Of a stretch of 64,000 nucleotides of DNA, positions 34,579 through 43,796 are shown one piece after another; the stretch's first letter is position 1, and every line of letters begins with the position of its first letter. The stretch comes from Caballeronia calidae (GTDB taxonomy: Bacteria; Pseudomonadota; Gammaproteobacteria; Burkholderiales; Burkholderiaceae). The stretch spans positions 97,886-161,885 of the forward strand of contig NZ_FCOX02000015.1 of the NCBI RefSeq assembly GCF_900044055.2, read 5' to 3'. The notes under the pieces were generated by a model that did no database searches, was not told where the DNA came from, and saw nothing but the letters and a program-made list of their open reading frames with translations. The translations under genes were made by a program, and so were the position numbers.

Positions 34579-36069
34579 TCAGTTCGCCCACGGCAGCGGG
34601 GCATCGTTCAAGCCCCAGTACAGGCTCTTCTGCTGCATGTATTCGCGCAGACCGAGACGGCCTTTCTCGCGTCCCATGCCGCTGTCCTTCCAGCCGCCGA
34701 AAGGCGTCGAAATCGAAAATTGCTTGTAGGTGTTGATCCAGACCGTGCCCGTATTCAGCGCGCGCGCGACGTTCCATGCGCGCTTGTAGTCGCGCGTCCA
34801 GATGCCCGCCGCGAGGCCGAACACGCTGTCGTTCGCCTGTTGCATCAGTGCGGCTTCATCGTCGAAGGGAAGGGCGGCGAGCACCGGGCCGAAGATTTCT
34901 TCCTGGCACATGCGTGCGTCGTTCGTGAGGCCTTCGATGATCGTCGGCAGATAGAAGAAGCCCTTTTCGCGGCCATCGCCGGTGGGACGTTCGCCGCCGC
35001 ACAACAGCGTGCCGCCTTCTTCGAGACCGAGCGCGACATAGCGCTCGATGCTTTCGCGATGCTGTCCCGTGATGAGCGGACCCATCTGGGTGTTATCGCG
35101 CGTGGGATCGCCGACACGCAACTTGCGCGCGCCATCGACGAGGCGCGCCATGAACTCGCCATACACCTTGCGCTCGACGAAGAGACGCGATCCCGCGATG
35201 CACGATTCCCCCGACGAACTGAAGATGCCGTACAGCACGCCGTTCACCGCATGATCGAGATCGGCATCGGCATACACGATGGTCGGCGACTTGCCGCCGA
35301 GTTCGAGCGAGACCGGCATCAGCTTTTCCGCGGCGAGACGGGCGATACCGCGGCCCACTTCCGTACCGCCCGTGAACGCGACTTTCTTCACGAGCGGATG
35401 ACGCACGAGCGCATCGCCGATCACGGAGCCTTTGCCGGGCAGCACGCTCACGACGCCCTTAGGCACACCGGCTTCCTCGCAGATGCGCGCAAGTGCGAGC
35501 GATGCGAGCGGTGTGACTTCAGCGGGCTTCAGCACGACCGCATTGCCTGCCGCGAGCGCGGGCGCGAGCTTTTGCGCGTCGGACGCGATCGGCGAGTTCC
35601 ACGGCGTGATCGCCGCGATGACGCCGAGCGGTTCGTGCACGCTCATCGTCAGATAATCGCCGCGCGAGGGCGTGAGTTCTTCTTCGAGCGTTTCGAGGCA
35701 CGCCGCGAAATAGCGGAACGTGTTCGCCGCGCTCGTCACCAATGCGCGCGTTTCGCTGATCGGCTTGCCGTTGTCGCGGCGTTGAAGTTGCGCGAGCGCT
35801 TCATGACGTGCTTCGATCAGACCTGCAATGCGATGCAAGACGGCGGCGCGCTGATGCGGCTTCAATCCGGCCCAATCGGCTTTCCTATAGGCACGATCCG
35901 CGATCTCGACGGCTTCGCGCGCATCGTCGGCATTGGCGGTGCTGATCTCCGCGTTGACGGTCTGGTCGGCGGGATAGATGCTCGCGTACTGGGTGCCGCG
36001 TCCTTTGCGCCATTCGCCGCCGAGGAAAATATCGCCGGACGTCACGAGCGAAGTGTCGGGATGATTCAT
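34579..36069 (-). CDS. Aldehyde dehydrogenase
   Basis: A 496-residue NAD(P)-dependent aldehyde dehydrogenase. The oxyanion asparagine is N158 (TPWNSP), the general base E256 (LELGGKSP) and the nucleophile C290 (SSSGESCIAG). It is close to the betaine/gamma-aminobutyraldehyde and hydroxymuconic-semialdehyde groups, which sequence alone does not separate. It lies between the aspartate dehydrogenase and the extradiol dioxygenase, so it may oxidise the aldehyde left by ring cleavage or by the ThDP enzyme. Confidence 0.93.
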   Translation of the reverse strand: MNHPDTSLVTSGDIFLGGEWRKGRGTQYASIYPADQTVNAEISTANADDAREAVEIADRAYRKADWAGLKPHQRAAVLHRIAGLIEARHEALAQLQRRDNGKPISETRALVTSAANTFRYFAACLETLEEELTPSRGDYLTMSVHEPLGVIAAITPWNSPIASDAQKLAPALAAGNAVVLKPAEVTPLASLALARICEEAGVPKGVVSVLPGKGSVIGDALVRHPLVKKVAFTGGTEVGRGIARLAAEKLMPVSLELGGKSPTIVYADADLDHAVNGVLYGIFSSSGESCIAGSRLFVERKVYGEFMARLVDGARKLRVGDPTRDNTQMGPLITGQHRESIERYVALGLEEGGTLLCGGERPTGDGREKGFFYLPTIIEGLTNDARMCQEEIFGPVLAALPFDDEAALMQQANDSVFGLAAGIWTRDYKRAWNVARALNTGTVWINTYKQFSISTPFGGWKDSGMGREKGRLGLREYMQQKSLYWGLNDAPLPWAN

Positions 36070-36084
36070 CTTTCTAAAGCTCCT

Positions 36085-36909
36085 TCAGATGACGCAGCGC
36101 GCCGCAAGATTGCGCAGCGCACGGATCGCGCTATACGCCGTGAGCGCGGATGTCTTGGGATTCGAGGGCAACGGCTTGCCGCACATTTCGAGCGACATCT
36201 CGCCGAACGCGCCGCGCGCGACGATGCGATGCACGTTGCGCTCGACCGCCGGATCGGCGATCAGACGCACGCGCGTGCCATCGAGGCCGAGGCCCGCGAG
36301 CGCGATCGTCGCCGCGACGTTCGCGTTCTTCGGATAGAGCCGCGCCGCATCGCGCGCGCTGCCTTCGAAGATGACCTTCTCTTCGGTCAGCGACCTCAGA
36401 TCGCACAGCATTTCGGCGGGCGTGCCGAGCCAGCCGAGCGGCGGCTTGCGGCCGGTGTACTGCACCTCGTCGAGGCCGCCTTCTTTCGCCGATGCGATCG
36501 CATCGACGCCACCGATCGCGCCGGACAACAGCGTGAGCGTGGCCGCGCCTTCATCGGCGGCGTTGGACAAAGCATCGAGCAAGCCCGCTTCCGACAGTGC
36601 GCCGATCGATGCGACCGCGCAATCCGTGCCCGACTTCAGCAACGGCACGACATGATCGACGAGCGCCGCATGCCCCGCGCATTCGAGCGCGAATTCCGGA
36701 TGACTGGCGAGCGCATCGACGCGCGATACCACATCGACGCGATCACCCAGGGCAGCGCGCACCTGATCGCGGTCGCGCTCCGGCACGATCACATGCGAGA
36801 TGCGCACGTGCGGATCGTTGTCGAGCGCGCGATACACCGCCGAGCCGATCGCGCCGAAGCCGATCATCGCGACATCGATCGCGTGATTGACGTGACGTGG
36901 ATCACGCAT
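36085..36909 (-). CDS. nadX: L-aspartate dehydrogenase (NadX family)
   Basis: A 274-residue NAD(P)-dependent enzyme interconverting aspartate with iminoaspartate/oxaloacetate and ammonia. The nucleotide-binding GFGAIG is at 17-22, ECAGH is at 76-80, GAIGGVDAI follows the domain switch, and the catalytic histidine is H227 (VERNVHRIV). NadX enzymes elsewhere make NAD precursors, but this one lies inside a catabolic operon and overlaps the next gene by 8 bp (ATGCGTGA), which suggests a role in disposing of, or making, an amino-dicarboxylate from the substrate. Confidence 0.9.
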   Translation of the reverse strand: MRDPRHVNHAIDVAMIGFGAIGSAVYRALDNDPHVRISHVIVPERDRDQVRAALGDRVDVVSRVDALASHPEFALECAGHAALVDHVVPLLKSGTDCAVASIGALSEAGLLDALSNAADEGAATLTLLSGAIGGVDAIASAKEGGLDEVQYTGRKPPLGWLGTPAEMLCDLRSLTEEKVIFEGSARDAARLYPKNANVAATIALAGLGLDGTRVRLIADPAVERNVHRIVARGAFGEMSLEMCGKPLPSNPKTSALTAYSAIRALRNLAARCVI

Positions 36910-38569
36910 ATTCCGGCTCCTTCGGCTCTTCCTTCTTCACGGGCGGCCCAGCGAAGGCGGTCGCGAACGAGCCGACCGACAGCATGTCCACTTCGACGAG
37001 CACCGGACCGTCGATGGCAAGCCCTTCGCGCACGATGCCGTCGGCCTGATCGAGCGACGTGATGCGGCGATGCGCCAGCCCGAGACTTGCACAGAACTGC
37101 GCGAAATCCGGTTGATGCAGATCGACGAACATGCGGCGTCCGCCGTAGTTCGCGTCCTGAATGTTGCGGATCACGCCATAGCATTGATCGTTCATCAGCA
37201 CGATCATCACGTTGGCCTTTTCCTGCACGGCGGTCGCGAGTTCGCCGACGTTCACCATCAGACCGCCATCGCCGACGAGCGCCACGGTCTTCTTCGCAGC
37301 ACCGGAAAGCGCCGCGCCGATGGCCATCTGCATGCCTTGCCCGATGCCGCCGCCAAGTGCATGCACGCCCGCGCGCGGATTGAAGATCTTCAGCAGGCGA
37401 TTGCCCCACGTGCTGTTCGAGATCGTGACGTCGCGCACCCAGTTGTAGTCGCGGCCCACCGCGCGTTGCAGCGAATCGACGAGGCGCTTGTACGGTCCGA
37501 GTCCCTTCGATACTTCCGCGACCGCCGTTTCGCGCGCGGCGGCGAGATCGCCGGCGAAAGCCGCATCGATGCGGATGCGTCCTTCGAGCAGCGTCGCGAG
37601 TTCGTCGAGCACGCGCGATGCGTCGCCATGCACGAAGAGATCGTTGCGATAGCCGCGGTTGTCGGCGAGTGCATCGGCGTCGATGCGATAGAGCGGTTGC
37701 GGCAAGGCGAGCTTGTACTTCAGCGTTTCGTTGCCGCGCAGACGCGAGCCGACGACGACGAGCGCATCGCACGTCTTATAGAAGGCTTCGACGGACGGAT
37801 GCACGTTGAACGCGCCGAGCGTCGCCGGATGATCTTCCGGCAGCACGCCGCGGCCTTGCACGCTCGTCACGACGCCGAAGCCCAGCTTCACGAGGCGTTC
37901 GACCGCGCTGCGCGCATGACGCGTGCCGCCGCCGAGCCACAGCAGCGGACGCTTCGCTTGCGTCAGTGCATCGGCAAGCTGCTTCACGCGCAGGCTGTCG
38001 TGCGTGAGCGTGTTCACGTGCGGCGCGGCGAGATCGGCGGGCCATTCGATCTCCGCAGCCTGAATGTCGATCGGAATCTCGACGCTGACCGGACCCGCGG
38101 GCGCGGTCAGCGCGACGCGCACGGCTTCACGGATCGTCGGCAATGCCGTGTCGATCGTGCGCACGCGGAATGCGGCCTTGGAGATCGATTGCAGCATCGA
38201 CAACTGATCGGGCGCCTCGTGGATATACGCCAGGTCCTGATCGAGATATTCGGTTTCGATCTGACCGGTGATATGGAGCAGCGCGGTGCCGGCGGTCAGC
38301 GCTTCGACCATTGCGCCCGCAGCGTTGCCGGCAGCCGTGCCCGTCGATGTGAATGCGACGCCCAGTTCGCCCGACACGCGCGCGAGACCATCGGCCATGT
38401 TCAATGCGCCTGCTTCTCCGCGCGCGCCGACATAGCGGATGTTGCCGCGACGGCCGATCGCATCGAGGATCGGCATGTTGTGAATCGAGATGACGCCGAA
38501 CGCCGTGCGCACGCCGCATTGTTCGAGAAACGCGGCGATCAGTTCGCCGACGGTGGTTTTTTCAGACAT
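36902..38569 (-). CDS. Thiamine-diphosphate enzyme (acetolactate synthase/benzoylformate decarboxylase-like)
   Basis: A 555-residue ThDP enzyme. The cofactor-activating glutamate is E52 in [19 protein letters not shown], and the GDG...N binding motif reads [20 protein letters not shown] with a following MND. The central TPP_enzyme_M domain is present. The usual acetolactate-synthase FAD and regulatory-subunit features are not evident, so decarboxylation or carboligation of a 2-oxo acid from the pathway is more likely than branched-chain synthesis. The start at 38569 overlaps the stop of the SDR gene by 8 bp. Confidence 0.85.
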   Translation of the reverse strand: MSEKTTVGELIAAFLEQCGVRTAFGVISIHNMPILDAIGRRGNIRYVGARGEAGALNMADGLARVSGELGVAFTSTGTAAGNAAGAMVEALTAGTALLHITGQIETEYLDQDLAYIHEAPDQLSMLQSISKAAFRVRTIDTALPTIREAVRVALTAPAGPVSVEIPIDIQAAEIEWPADLAAPHVNTLTHDSLRVKQLADALTQAKRPLLWLGGGTRHARSAVERLVKLGFGVVTSVQGRGVLPEDHPATLGAFNVHPSVEAFYKTCDALVVVGSRLRGNETLKYKLALPQPLYRIDADALADNRGYRNDLFVHGDASRVLDELATLLEGRIRIDAAFAGDLAAARETAVAEVSKGLGPYKRLVDSLQRAVGRDYNWVRDVTISNSTWGNRLLKIFNPRAGVHALGGGIGQGMQMAIGAALSGAAKKTVALVGDGGLMVNVGELATAVQEKANVMIVLMNDQCYGVIRNIQDANYGGRRMFVDLHQPDFAQFCASLGLAHRRITSLDQADGIVREGLAIDGPVLVEVDMLSVGSFATAFAGPPVKKEEPKEPEYA

Positions 38570-39377
38570 GACGAGCAAAGCCTCCGGAAACATCGATATG
38601 GCTGCCGGTCGTATACGACGACAGCTTTGTTGCGAGATAAAAGAGCGCCTGGGCCGCTTCTTCGGGAAGGCCGAAGCGTCCGAGCGGAATGTGCTTCTTG
38701 CGCGCGAGCTCGGCCGTCCATTGCTCCCAGCTCTGGCGCTCGGTGTTACTGGCGTTTTCGTTCAGATAGTGTTGATAGCGACGCTTCCATTGCCCCGATT
38801 CGACGATGCCGATCAGAATCGAATTGACGCGGATGCGTTGCGGCGCGAGTTCGGTCGCGAGCGATTTCACGAGACTCAATACGCCCGCTCTCGCCGATGA
38901 AGTCGCGACCATATGCGGCTCGGGTTGCAGCGCGAGCAGCGAGTTCACGCAGACGATGGCGGGTGACGGCGCGTCCTTCAGGATCGGCAGAAAGGCGCGC
39001 GTCGGGCGGATGACGCTGAAGTACTTCAGTTCAAGTTCATCGCGCCAGGCGTCGTCGGCGGTATCGGCGAACGTGGATATGCGGCCCTGGCCCGCGTTGT
39101 TCACGAGCATGTCCACGCGGCCGAAGCGTTCCGTCACGCGCGCGGCGAATGCGTTCACTTGTTCCGCGTCGAGCACATCGCAGCGTGCGGCGAGCAGTTG
39201 CGCCCCCGGGAATGCTTCCGCGAGCGATGCTTGCGCGGCGTCGAGCCGGTCGGAATCGCGTCCGCAGATCGCGACGGATGCGCCGGCTTGCAGGAACAAT
39301 CGCGCCGTCGCGAGGCCGATGCCCGACGAGCCGCCCGTCACGACCGCGACCTGTCCTGTTAGATCGATTTGAATCAT
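38562..39377 (-). CDS. Short-chain dehydrogenase-like protein lacking the catalytic Tyr and Lys
   Basis: A 271-residue Rossmann protein. The cofactor loop TGGSSGIG (14-21) and NNAG (93-96) are intact, and S146 lies in VCVNSLLAL. Where the catalytic YxxxK should stand, the chain reads T159-S-S-A-R163 (VATSSARAGVLSLVKSLA), so tyrosine is replaced by threonine and lysine by arginine. The surroundings are well kept, so this is not random decay. It may be a binding or structural protein, or use another residue. It overlaps the IclR gene upstream by 4 bp and the ThDP gene downstream by 8 bp. Confidence 0.85.
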   Translation of the reverse strand: MIQIDLTGQVAVVTGGSSGIGLATARLFLQAGASVAICGRDSDRLDAAQASLAEAFPGAQLLAARCDVLDAEQVNAFAARVTERFGRVDMLVNNAGQGRISTFADTADDAWRDELELKYFSVIRPTRAFLPILKDAPSPAIVCVNSLLALQPEPHMVATSSARAGVLSLVKSLATELAPQRIRVNSILIGIVESGQWKRRYQHYLNENASNTERQSWEQWTAELARKKHIPLGRFGLPEEAAQALFYLATKLSSYTTGSHIDVSGGFARHV

Positions 39378-40234
39378 TGCAACCCCAGAGACTTCATATA
39401 GCGGCTCGACGCTGAACCACGCGCGGCCGGACGATAGTTGAGACGCATCGAAAGCGCATCGGCTGCTTCGCGAACCTTGTCGATGAGGCCGCTTTCGAGC
39501 AACGCGGCATCGATCTCCGGACGCGGGATCGTCGTCGTGATGACGGCGACGATGCGTCCCGTGTCGTTGCGAACCGGCGCGGTCACAACCGAAATGCCGC
39601 GCTCGAACGACGACTGGCTCGTCGCATAACCGCGGTCGGCGTCTTCCTTCACGCGTTCATGGAGTTCTTCCACCGTTTCGGGCGTGGACTTCGTGAAGCG
39701 TTCGAGATGCGCTTCGGGATAAAGCGCACGCAGTTCATCGAGCGAGAGATCGCCCATCAGGACGTGGCCATGCGTGGTCGCATGCGCGGGCAGGCGCGTA
39801 CCGACGTTCACCTTCACCGAACTGAAGATCGGCGCGTGGCTCTGCGCCTTCGCGACGAACACGACATCGCGGCCGTCGCGAATCAGGATGTGGCTCGTGA
39901 GTCCGGTTGCATCGCGCAGTGCTTCGATGATCGGCAACCCGAGGTCGGTCAGTTCCAGCGAGCTCAGGTACTCGAAGCCGAGACGCAATACGGCCACGCC
40001 CAGGCGATAGTTGCGATCCTTGTCTGCGCGCTCCAGGAAGCCGAGCGATTCGAGCGTCTGCAACAGGCGGAAAACCGTCGTGCGCGGAATGCCGAGGCGC
40101 CGCGACAGTTCGGGCGCGCCCAGCACGGGCTCGCGCGGCGAGAACTCGGTGAGGATCTTCAGACCGCGTTCGAGTCCCGGCACGATATAAGTCGGTTCGC
40201 CCTTGTCGGCTTCTTCCATGACGGGGGATGTCAT
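39374..40234 (-). CDS. IclR-family regulator inside the oxygenase operon
   Basis: A 286-residue regulator with an N-terminal winged helix (GAPELSRRLGIPRTTVFRLL) and a C-terminal effector domain (LGLPIIEALRDATGLTSHIL, RLPAHATTHGHVLMGDLS, SFERGISVVTAPVRN). The ATG at 40234 overlaps the stop of the hydrolase gene (ATGA). It is closely related to the IclR protein at 45642-46541. Because it lies within the operon it probably controls, it should adjust its own level. The GTTCC-N6-GGAAC sites in the divergent promoter region are its likely targets. Confidence 0.9.
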   Translation of the reverse strand: MTSPVMEEADKGEPTYIVPGLERGLKILTEFSPREPVLGAPELSRRLGIPRTTVFRLLQTLESLGFLERADKDRNYRLGVAVLRLGFEYLSSLELTDLGLPIIEALRDATGLTSHILIRDGRDVVFVAKAQSHAPIFSSVKVNVGTRLPAHATTHGHVLMGDLSLDELRALYPEAHLERFTKSTPETVEELHERVKEDADRGYATSQSSFERGISVVTAPVRNDTGRIVAVITTTIPRPEIDAALLESGLIDKVREAADALSMRLNYRPAARGSASSRYMKSLGLQ

Positions 40235-41100
40235 TGCGGTACTCCGTCTTTCGTGTGACTCATGTGACATTCGATGCCGTTGCAAAACGAAGCGATGAGC
40301 GCGGTATAGGCGGCGGGCGATTCGACATAACCCGCGTGGCCCGCGCGCGGCATCACTTGAAGACTGACGTGGGCGGCTTGCGCGATGCGCTCGCATGCGG
40401 CGGGCGGCGTGATCGCATCTTCTGCGCCTACAGCAACGGCGATGCGTCCGTGGAAGCGCGCGATGTCGGCGGCGAGATCCGCGTTCGCCAGAAGATGCGT
40501 CGCTTGCGCGTAGCCTTCCGGCACGATGCGCGCCATGTTCCAGCGGACCCATTCGCGCGCGGCTTCGTCGGCATGGTGCGAGACCATGTTCGCGCTGCGC
40601 TCGCGTGCGAGCCCTTGAGGGCCGAGTTCATGCAGCATCTTCAAACGCGCATCGCGTTTCGATTCGCGCACTTCCTTCGACGCTGCGCCATAGCCCGCGG
40701 CAGGCGATATCAGCAACAAGCCCGCGACACGCTCCGGCGCGCTTGCGGCAAACGAACCGGCGATGATCGCGCCGAGCGAATGGCCGACGAGCACACATCG
40801 ATCGACGTCGATCGCATCGAGCCACGCACTCAACGCTCGTGCATAGTCGGCCGCAATCGGCGCTTCACTCGCTACACCAGTTGAAATGCCATAACCCGGC
40901 GCATCCCACGCAAGCACGCGACGCGTCGAACCCAGCACGTCGAGTTGCCGAATCCACGACGCCGCCCCCGACCCGATGCCATGCAGCAACACGACGGGCA
41001 GGGTGCGCAGATGCATCGCACCTGCCTCGCGATAACCCGTGGTGCCGTGCGCGGTATGGACTTGCATGTCAGGAAAGCACGCGAGCGTCTCGATGTTCAT
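40231..41100 (-). CDS. Alpha/beta-fold hydrolase
   Basis: A 289-residue serine hydrolase. The oxyanion segment is VVLLHGIGSG, the nucleophile elbow GHSLG has S108, an acid is in GAEDAITP, and the histidine is in GHAGYVESP. The size and fold fit meta-cleavage-product hydrolases (MhpC/BphD-like) or lactonases. In this operon it would follow ring cleavage by the extradiol dioxygenase, but a role on an ester or lactone substrate is equally possible. Confidence 0.9.
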   Translation of the reverse strand: MNIETLACFPDMQVHTAHGTTGYREAGAMHLRTLPVVLLHGIGSGAASWIRQLDVLGSTRRVLAWDAPGYGISTGVASEAPIAADYARALSAWLDAIDVDRCVLVGHSLGAIIAGSFAASAPERVAGLLLISPAAGYGAASKEVRESKRDARLKMLHELGPQGLARERSANMVSHHADEAAREWVRWNMARIVPEGYAQATHLLANADLAADIARFHGRIAVAVGAEDAITPPAACERIAQAAHVSLQVMPRAGHAGYVESPAAYTALIASFCNGIECHMSHTKDGVPQ

Positions 41101-41107
41101 CGCAGCC

Positions 41108-41635
41108 TCAGCGCTTCAACCTGGCCAAGGGAGAATCCGGCGGATACGTCGGCGTGATGGGCTTCGGTGCGCCGAGCATCACGCACATCAGCGCGTCTTC
41201 CTCGCCGATGTTGATCTCCGTGCGATACACGCCCGGCGGCACGGAAATGAGATCGCGCTCGCCGAGCACGGCTTCCCACGTCTTTCCGTCCTTCTCGCAG
41301 ATCACCTTCATCTTTCCGCGCAGCACGAAGAAGATCTCTTCGACGTCGATATGAATATGGCTCGGCCCGATGTTGCCGGCGGGAATCACCATCGTCGAAA
41401 ACGTGAAGCTGCCCGCCGGAATCGTATTCATATCCTTCGCGACGCCCGTGCCGCCCGTGCCGACATAGCGCATCTGCGCGCGGCGATACTTCGGGTCGTA
41501 ATCGGCCTGGAACTTGAGGGCGTCCCAGTCATAGCGGCGTGATTCGAGTCGCGCGACGCGCGAGTCCATCCATTGCTCGAAGCTCGCGTCGGCGGGCTGA
41601 TCCCACGATTTGCGTTCGATGTCTGCATCGGCCAT
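41108..41635 (-). CDS. Cupin-domain protein
   Basis: A 175-residue protein with one cupin barrel. The first metal motif is SHIHIDVEEIFFVLRGKMKV with H93, H95 and E99. In the second motif, VPPGVYRTEINIG, the usual histidine is replaced, so only three metal ligands can be placed. The first 60 residues are an extra helical part rich in Asp and Arg. The function may be a small dioxygenase, an isomerase or a binding protein. It sits between the SDR and the hydrolase in the operon. Confidence 0.8.
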   Translation of the reverse strand: MADADIERKSWDQPADASFEQWMDSRVARLESRRYDWDALKFQADYDPKYRRAQMRYVGTGGTGVAKDMNTIPAGSFTFSTMVIPAGNIGPSHIHIDVEEIFFVLRGKMKVICEKDGKTWEAVLGERDLISVPPGVYRTEINIGEEDALMCVMLGAPKPITPTYPPDSPLARLKR

Positions 41636-41668
41636 TGCTTTCTCCAGGTTCTATTCAAATGAAGCGAA

Positions 41669-42415
41669 TCAATTCATCACGAAGCCGCCGTTCACCGGCA
41701 GCAACTGGCCCGTCACGAAGCGCGCCGCGTCCGAGAGCAGGAACAGCACGGGACCGTTCACGTCGTCGGGCACTTGCGCGCGCGTGAGTGCGCGGCCTTC
41801 GAGGTAGTACTCGTGGCGTTCGGCGGGCACGTAGGCGGTGGCTTCCACTTCGGTGAGGCCGGGCGCGATCGCGTTGACGGTCACATTGCCGCCGCCGAAT
41901 TCGCGCGCGAGCGAGCGCGTCATCGCGATCACCGCGCCCTTGCTCGCAACATAGGCGAGCAGCTTCGGCGCGCCCCACATGGCCGTATCCGATGCGATGT
42001 TCACGATCGCGCCGCGTCCCGATTCCTTCAGATGCGGCACGCACGCGACGCTCATGAGCCACGTCCCGCGAACGTTGACGTTCATGACGGCGTCCCACGT
42101 GTCAGGCGTGAGTTCATCGGCGAACTTGCCGCCCGAGTTGGTGATCGCGGCGTTATTGATCAGGCCATCGAGGCCGCCCAACGCTTTCACGCTTTGCGCG
42201 ACGAAGTCGGCGATGCTGTGCGGATCGTTCAGATCGAGCGGGAAGAAATGCGCGGCGCCTTCGAGCGACCGCGCGAGCGCTGCGCCTTCTTCATGCAGCA
42301 CATCGCCGAACGCGACGTGCGCGCCTTGCTCGACCAGCGCGCGCACGAACGCCGCGCCAAGTCCGCGAGCGCCGCCCGTCACGAGCACGCGGCGGCCATC
42401 GAGTGCGTCACGCAT
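41669..42415 (-). CDS. Short-chain dehydrogenase/reductase, complete catalytic set
   Basis: A 248-residue classical SDR with TGGARGLG (13-20), NNAA (87-90), S142, Y155 and K159 (YVASK). It follows the oxygenase alpha gene with an 8-bp overlap, the usual place for a cis-dihydrodiol dehydrogenase that re-aromatises the product of a Rieske dioxygenase to a catechol. This one is intact, unlike the SDR-like protein downstream in the same operon. Confidence 0.92.
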   Translation of the reverse strand: MRDALDGRRVLVTGGARGLGAAFVRALVEQGAHVAFGDVLHEEGAALARSLEGAAHFFPLDLNDPHSIADFVAQSVKALGGLDGLINNAAITNSGGKFADELTPDTWDAVMNVNVRGTWLMSVACVPHLKESGRGAIVNIASDTAMWGAPKLLAYVASKGAVIAMTRSLAREFGGGNVTVNAIAPGLTEVEATAYVPAERHEYYLEGRALTRAQVPDDVNGPVLFLLSDAARFVTGQLLPVNGGFVMN

Positions 42416-43469
42416 GAGCGTGCTCCGTGTTCTTCGGGAGCGCGTCGAGCGCGGCGAGATGCTGCTGGGCGCGCTGCTTCAGCATGCGGCGCACACGCGT
42501 CATGCCGACATCGTGCTGATAGAGGAATTCATGATTGCGCGCGTTCGGCGCGAGGCTTTCGAGCACGTAACGGTCTTGCTCGAGCACGGCCCAGTGCAGC
42601 CCTTCCAGGCGATTGCGATACAGGAAGCGCCATGCATCGCGCTGCCAGCCGGAGACCTTGCGCGTGCGCCAGAAATAGACCTGGCAGTTATCTTCATCGA
42701 CGGGCGTCGCGAAGCCGATGATCCCGAAGTTGCCGCCCGGGCCGAACTTCTTCTTGTACGGAATCGCGAGACGCATCCACAGGCAGCCGGTTTCGCCGAG
42801 CTCGACCCAGTCGAAGTTCACGTCGCGCTGATTCACCTTTTCGAACATGAGGCCGGTGTCGGTCTTGCGCACGCGCATGTCGGCCTGCTTGTCGCCTTCG
42901 GCCATCGAATGCGACGTCGCGTGCAGATACGCGCCGTGCATCGGGTCCATCACGTTGTCGATCGCGTACTGGTAATTGCACTTCCAGTGCGACATGCACA
43001 GAAAGCTCGCGTATTCATCGCCGACGAGTTCTTCCGGCAGCACGAGCGGCGCGGGTTCTTTATTGGCGTCGTCGCCGAACCACAGGAAGATTGCGCCCGC
43101 GTGCTCTTCGACGGGATACGACTTGACGCACTTCTGGCCTTCGAGCGGACATGCGGAAACGGCCGGCACGCGCTGCACGGTGCCGCTGCCGTCGACTTCG
43201 ACGCCGTGATACCAGCACGCGACGCTGCCGCCGAGATTCCAGCCGAGCGACAGACGCGCGCCGCGATGCGGGCAGCGGTCTTCGAGCGCGTGCACTTTGC
43301 CTTCGTTGTCACGCCAGAGCACGATCTGATCGCCGAGGCGCGTCAGGCCAATGGGCGCATTCGCCACTTGCCAGCTCGGCGCGACGGGATACCAGTAGTT
43401 TCGCAAGCCCCGATCGAGATAAGCCTGAACGGGATCGGCGGCGTTAGTGGATTGCTGAGGGGATGTCAT
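42408..43469 (-). CDS. Rieske oxygenase alpha subunit (aromatic ring-hydroxylating)
   Basis: A 353-residue terminal oxygenase. The Rieske cluster ligands are C66 and H68 (CPHRG) and C85 and H88 (CWYHG). The mononuclear iron site is D175-P-M-H178-G-A-Y-L-H183, with the upstream D171 and N172. It is shorter than two-subunit dioxygenases, and no beta subunit is encoded, so it is an alpha-only (VanA/phthalate-oxygenase-like) enzyme doing mono- or dihydroxylation or O/N-demethylation. A ferredoxin and a ferredoxin reductase are in the same operon, giving a three-component system. Confidence 0.92.
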   Translation of the reverse strand: MTSPQQSTNAADPVQAYLDRGLRNYWYPVAPSWQVANAPIGLTRLGDQIVLWRDNEGKVHALEDRCPHRGARLSLGWNLGGSVACWYHGVEVDGSGTVQRVPAVSACPLEGQKCVKSYPVEEHAGAIFLWFGDDANKEPAPLVLPEELVGDEYASFLCMSHWKCNYQYAIDNVMDPMHGAYLHATSHSMAEGDKQADMRVRKTDTGLMFEKVNQRDVNFDWVELGETGCLWMRLAIPYKKKFGPGGNFGIIGFATPVDEDNCQVYFWRTRKVSGWQRDAWRFLYRNRLEGLHWAVLEQDRYVLESLAPNARNHEFLYQHDVGMTRVRRMLKQRAQQHLAALDALPKNTEHAHA

Positions 43470-43486
43470 GGGGAAGAATTCCTTCT

Positions 43487-43795
43487 TTATTCAGCGAGCG
43501 TTCTCAGTTCGGCGGCGAGGCGATCGGCAGTCCAGTTCATGCCTTCGGGCGTGCGGAAACCGTCCTTGTTCAGCCCCGCGACCACCTGTTCAAGCTCCAG
43601 CGCGCCTGCTTCGAATACGCGTTCGAGCGCATCGCCGAAGTCGTTTTCGTATTGCGTCGGCTCGGCCTTGCGCGTCTGCCAGATGAAGTTCTCGGTCTGA
43701 CCCGGCTTCTCGATCACGCCCTTTCCGGCGACGTTGTTCGGCTGCGGCGCGAGCCACGGCTTGAGATGCGGGTTGAAGTTCACGACTTTTTCCAT
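43487..43795 (-). CDS. Small recombinase-HTH-like protein in oxygenase operon
   Basis: A 102-residue protein of unknown role. The last 35 residues (LEQVVAGLNKDGFRTPEGMN and WTADRLAAELRTL) look like the small helix-turn-helix found in the recombinase domain of large serine recombinases. The first 45 are proline- and asparagine-rich (NFNPHLKPWLAPQPNN) with ENFIWQTRKAEPTQYENDF after them. It lacks any recombinase catalytic domain. It lies 2 bp from the ferredoxin gene and 17 bp from the oxygenase gene, so it is co-expressed with them and may be an accessory or assembly factor rather than a DNA-binding protein. Confidence 0.75.
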   Translation of the reverse strand: MEKVVNFNPHLKPWLAPQPNNVAGKGVIEKPGQTENFIWQTRKAEPTQYENDFGDALERVFEAGALELEQVVAGLNKDGFRTPEGMNWTADRLAAELRTLAE

Positions 43796-43796
43796 G

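Noticed and set aside
33826..37062. A 1078-codon open frame on the plus strand
   Set aside because: It runs opposite to four well-recognised genes (extradiol dioxygenase, aldehyde dehydrogenase, aspartate dehydrogenase, end of ThDP enzyme). Its protein is arginine- and histidine-rich with no family signature, as expected from an antisense frame in G+C-rich DNA.
37070..38827. A 585-codon plus-strand frame opposite the ThDP enzyme
   Set aside because: Antisense to a clear gene, with low-complexity Arg/His/Asp composition and no recognisable domain.
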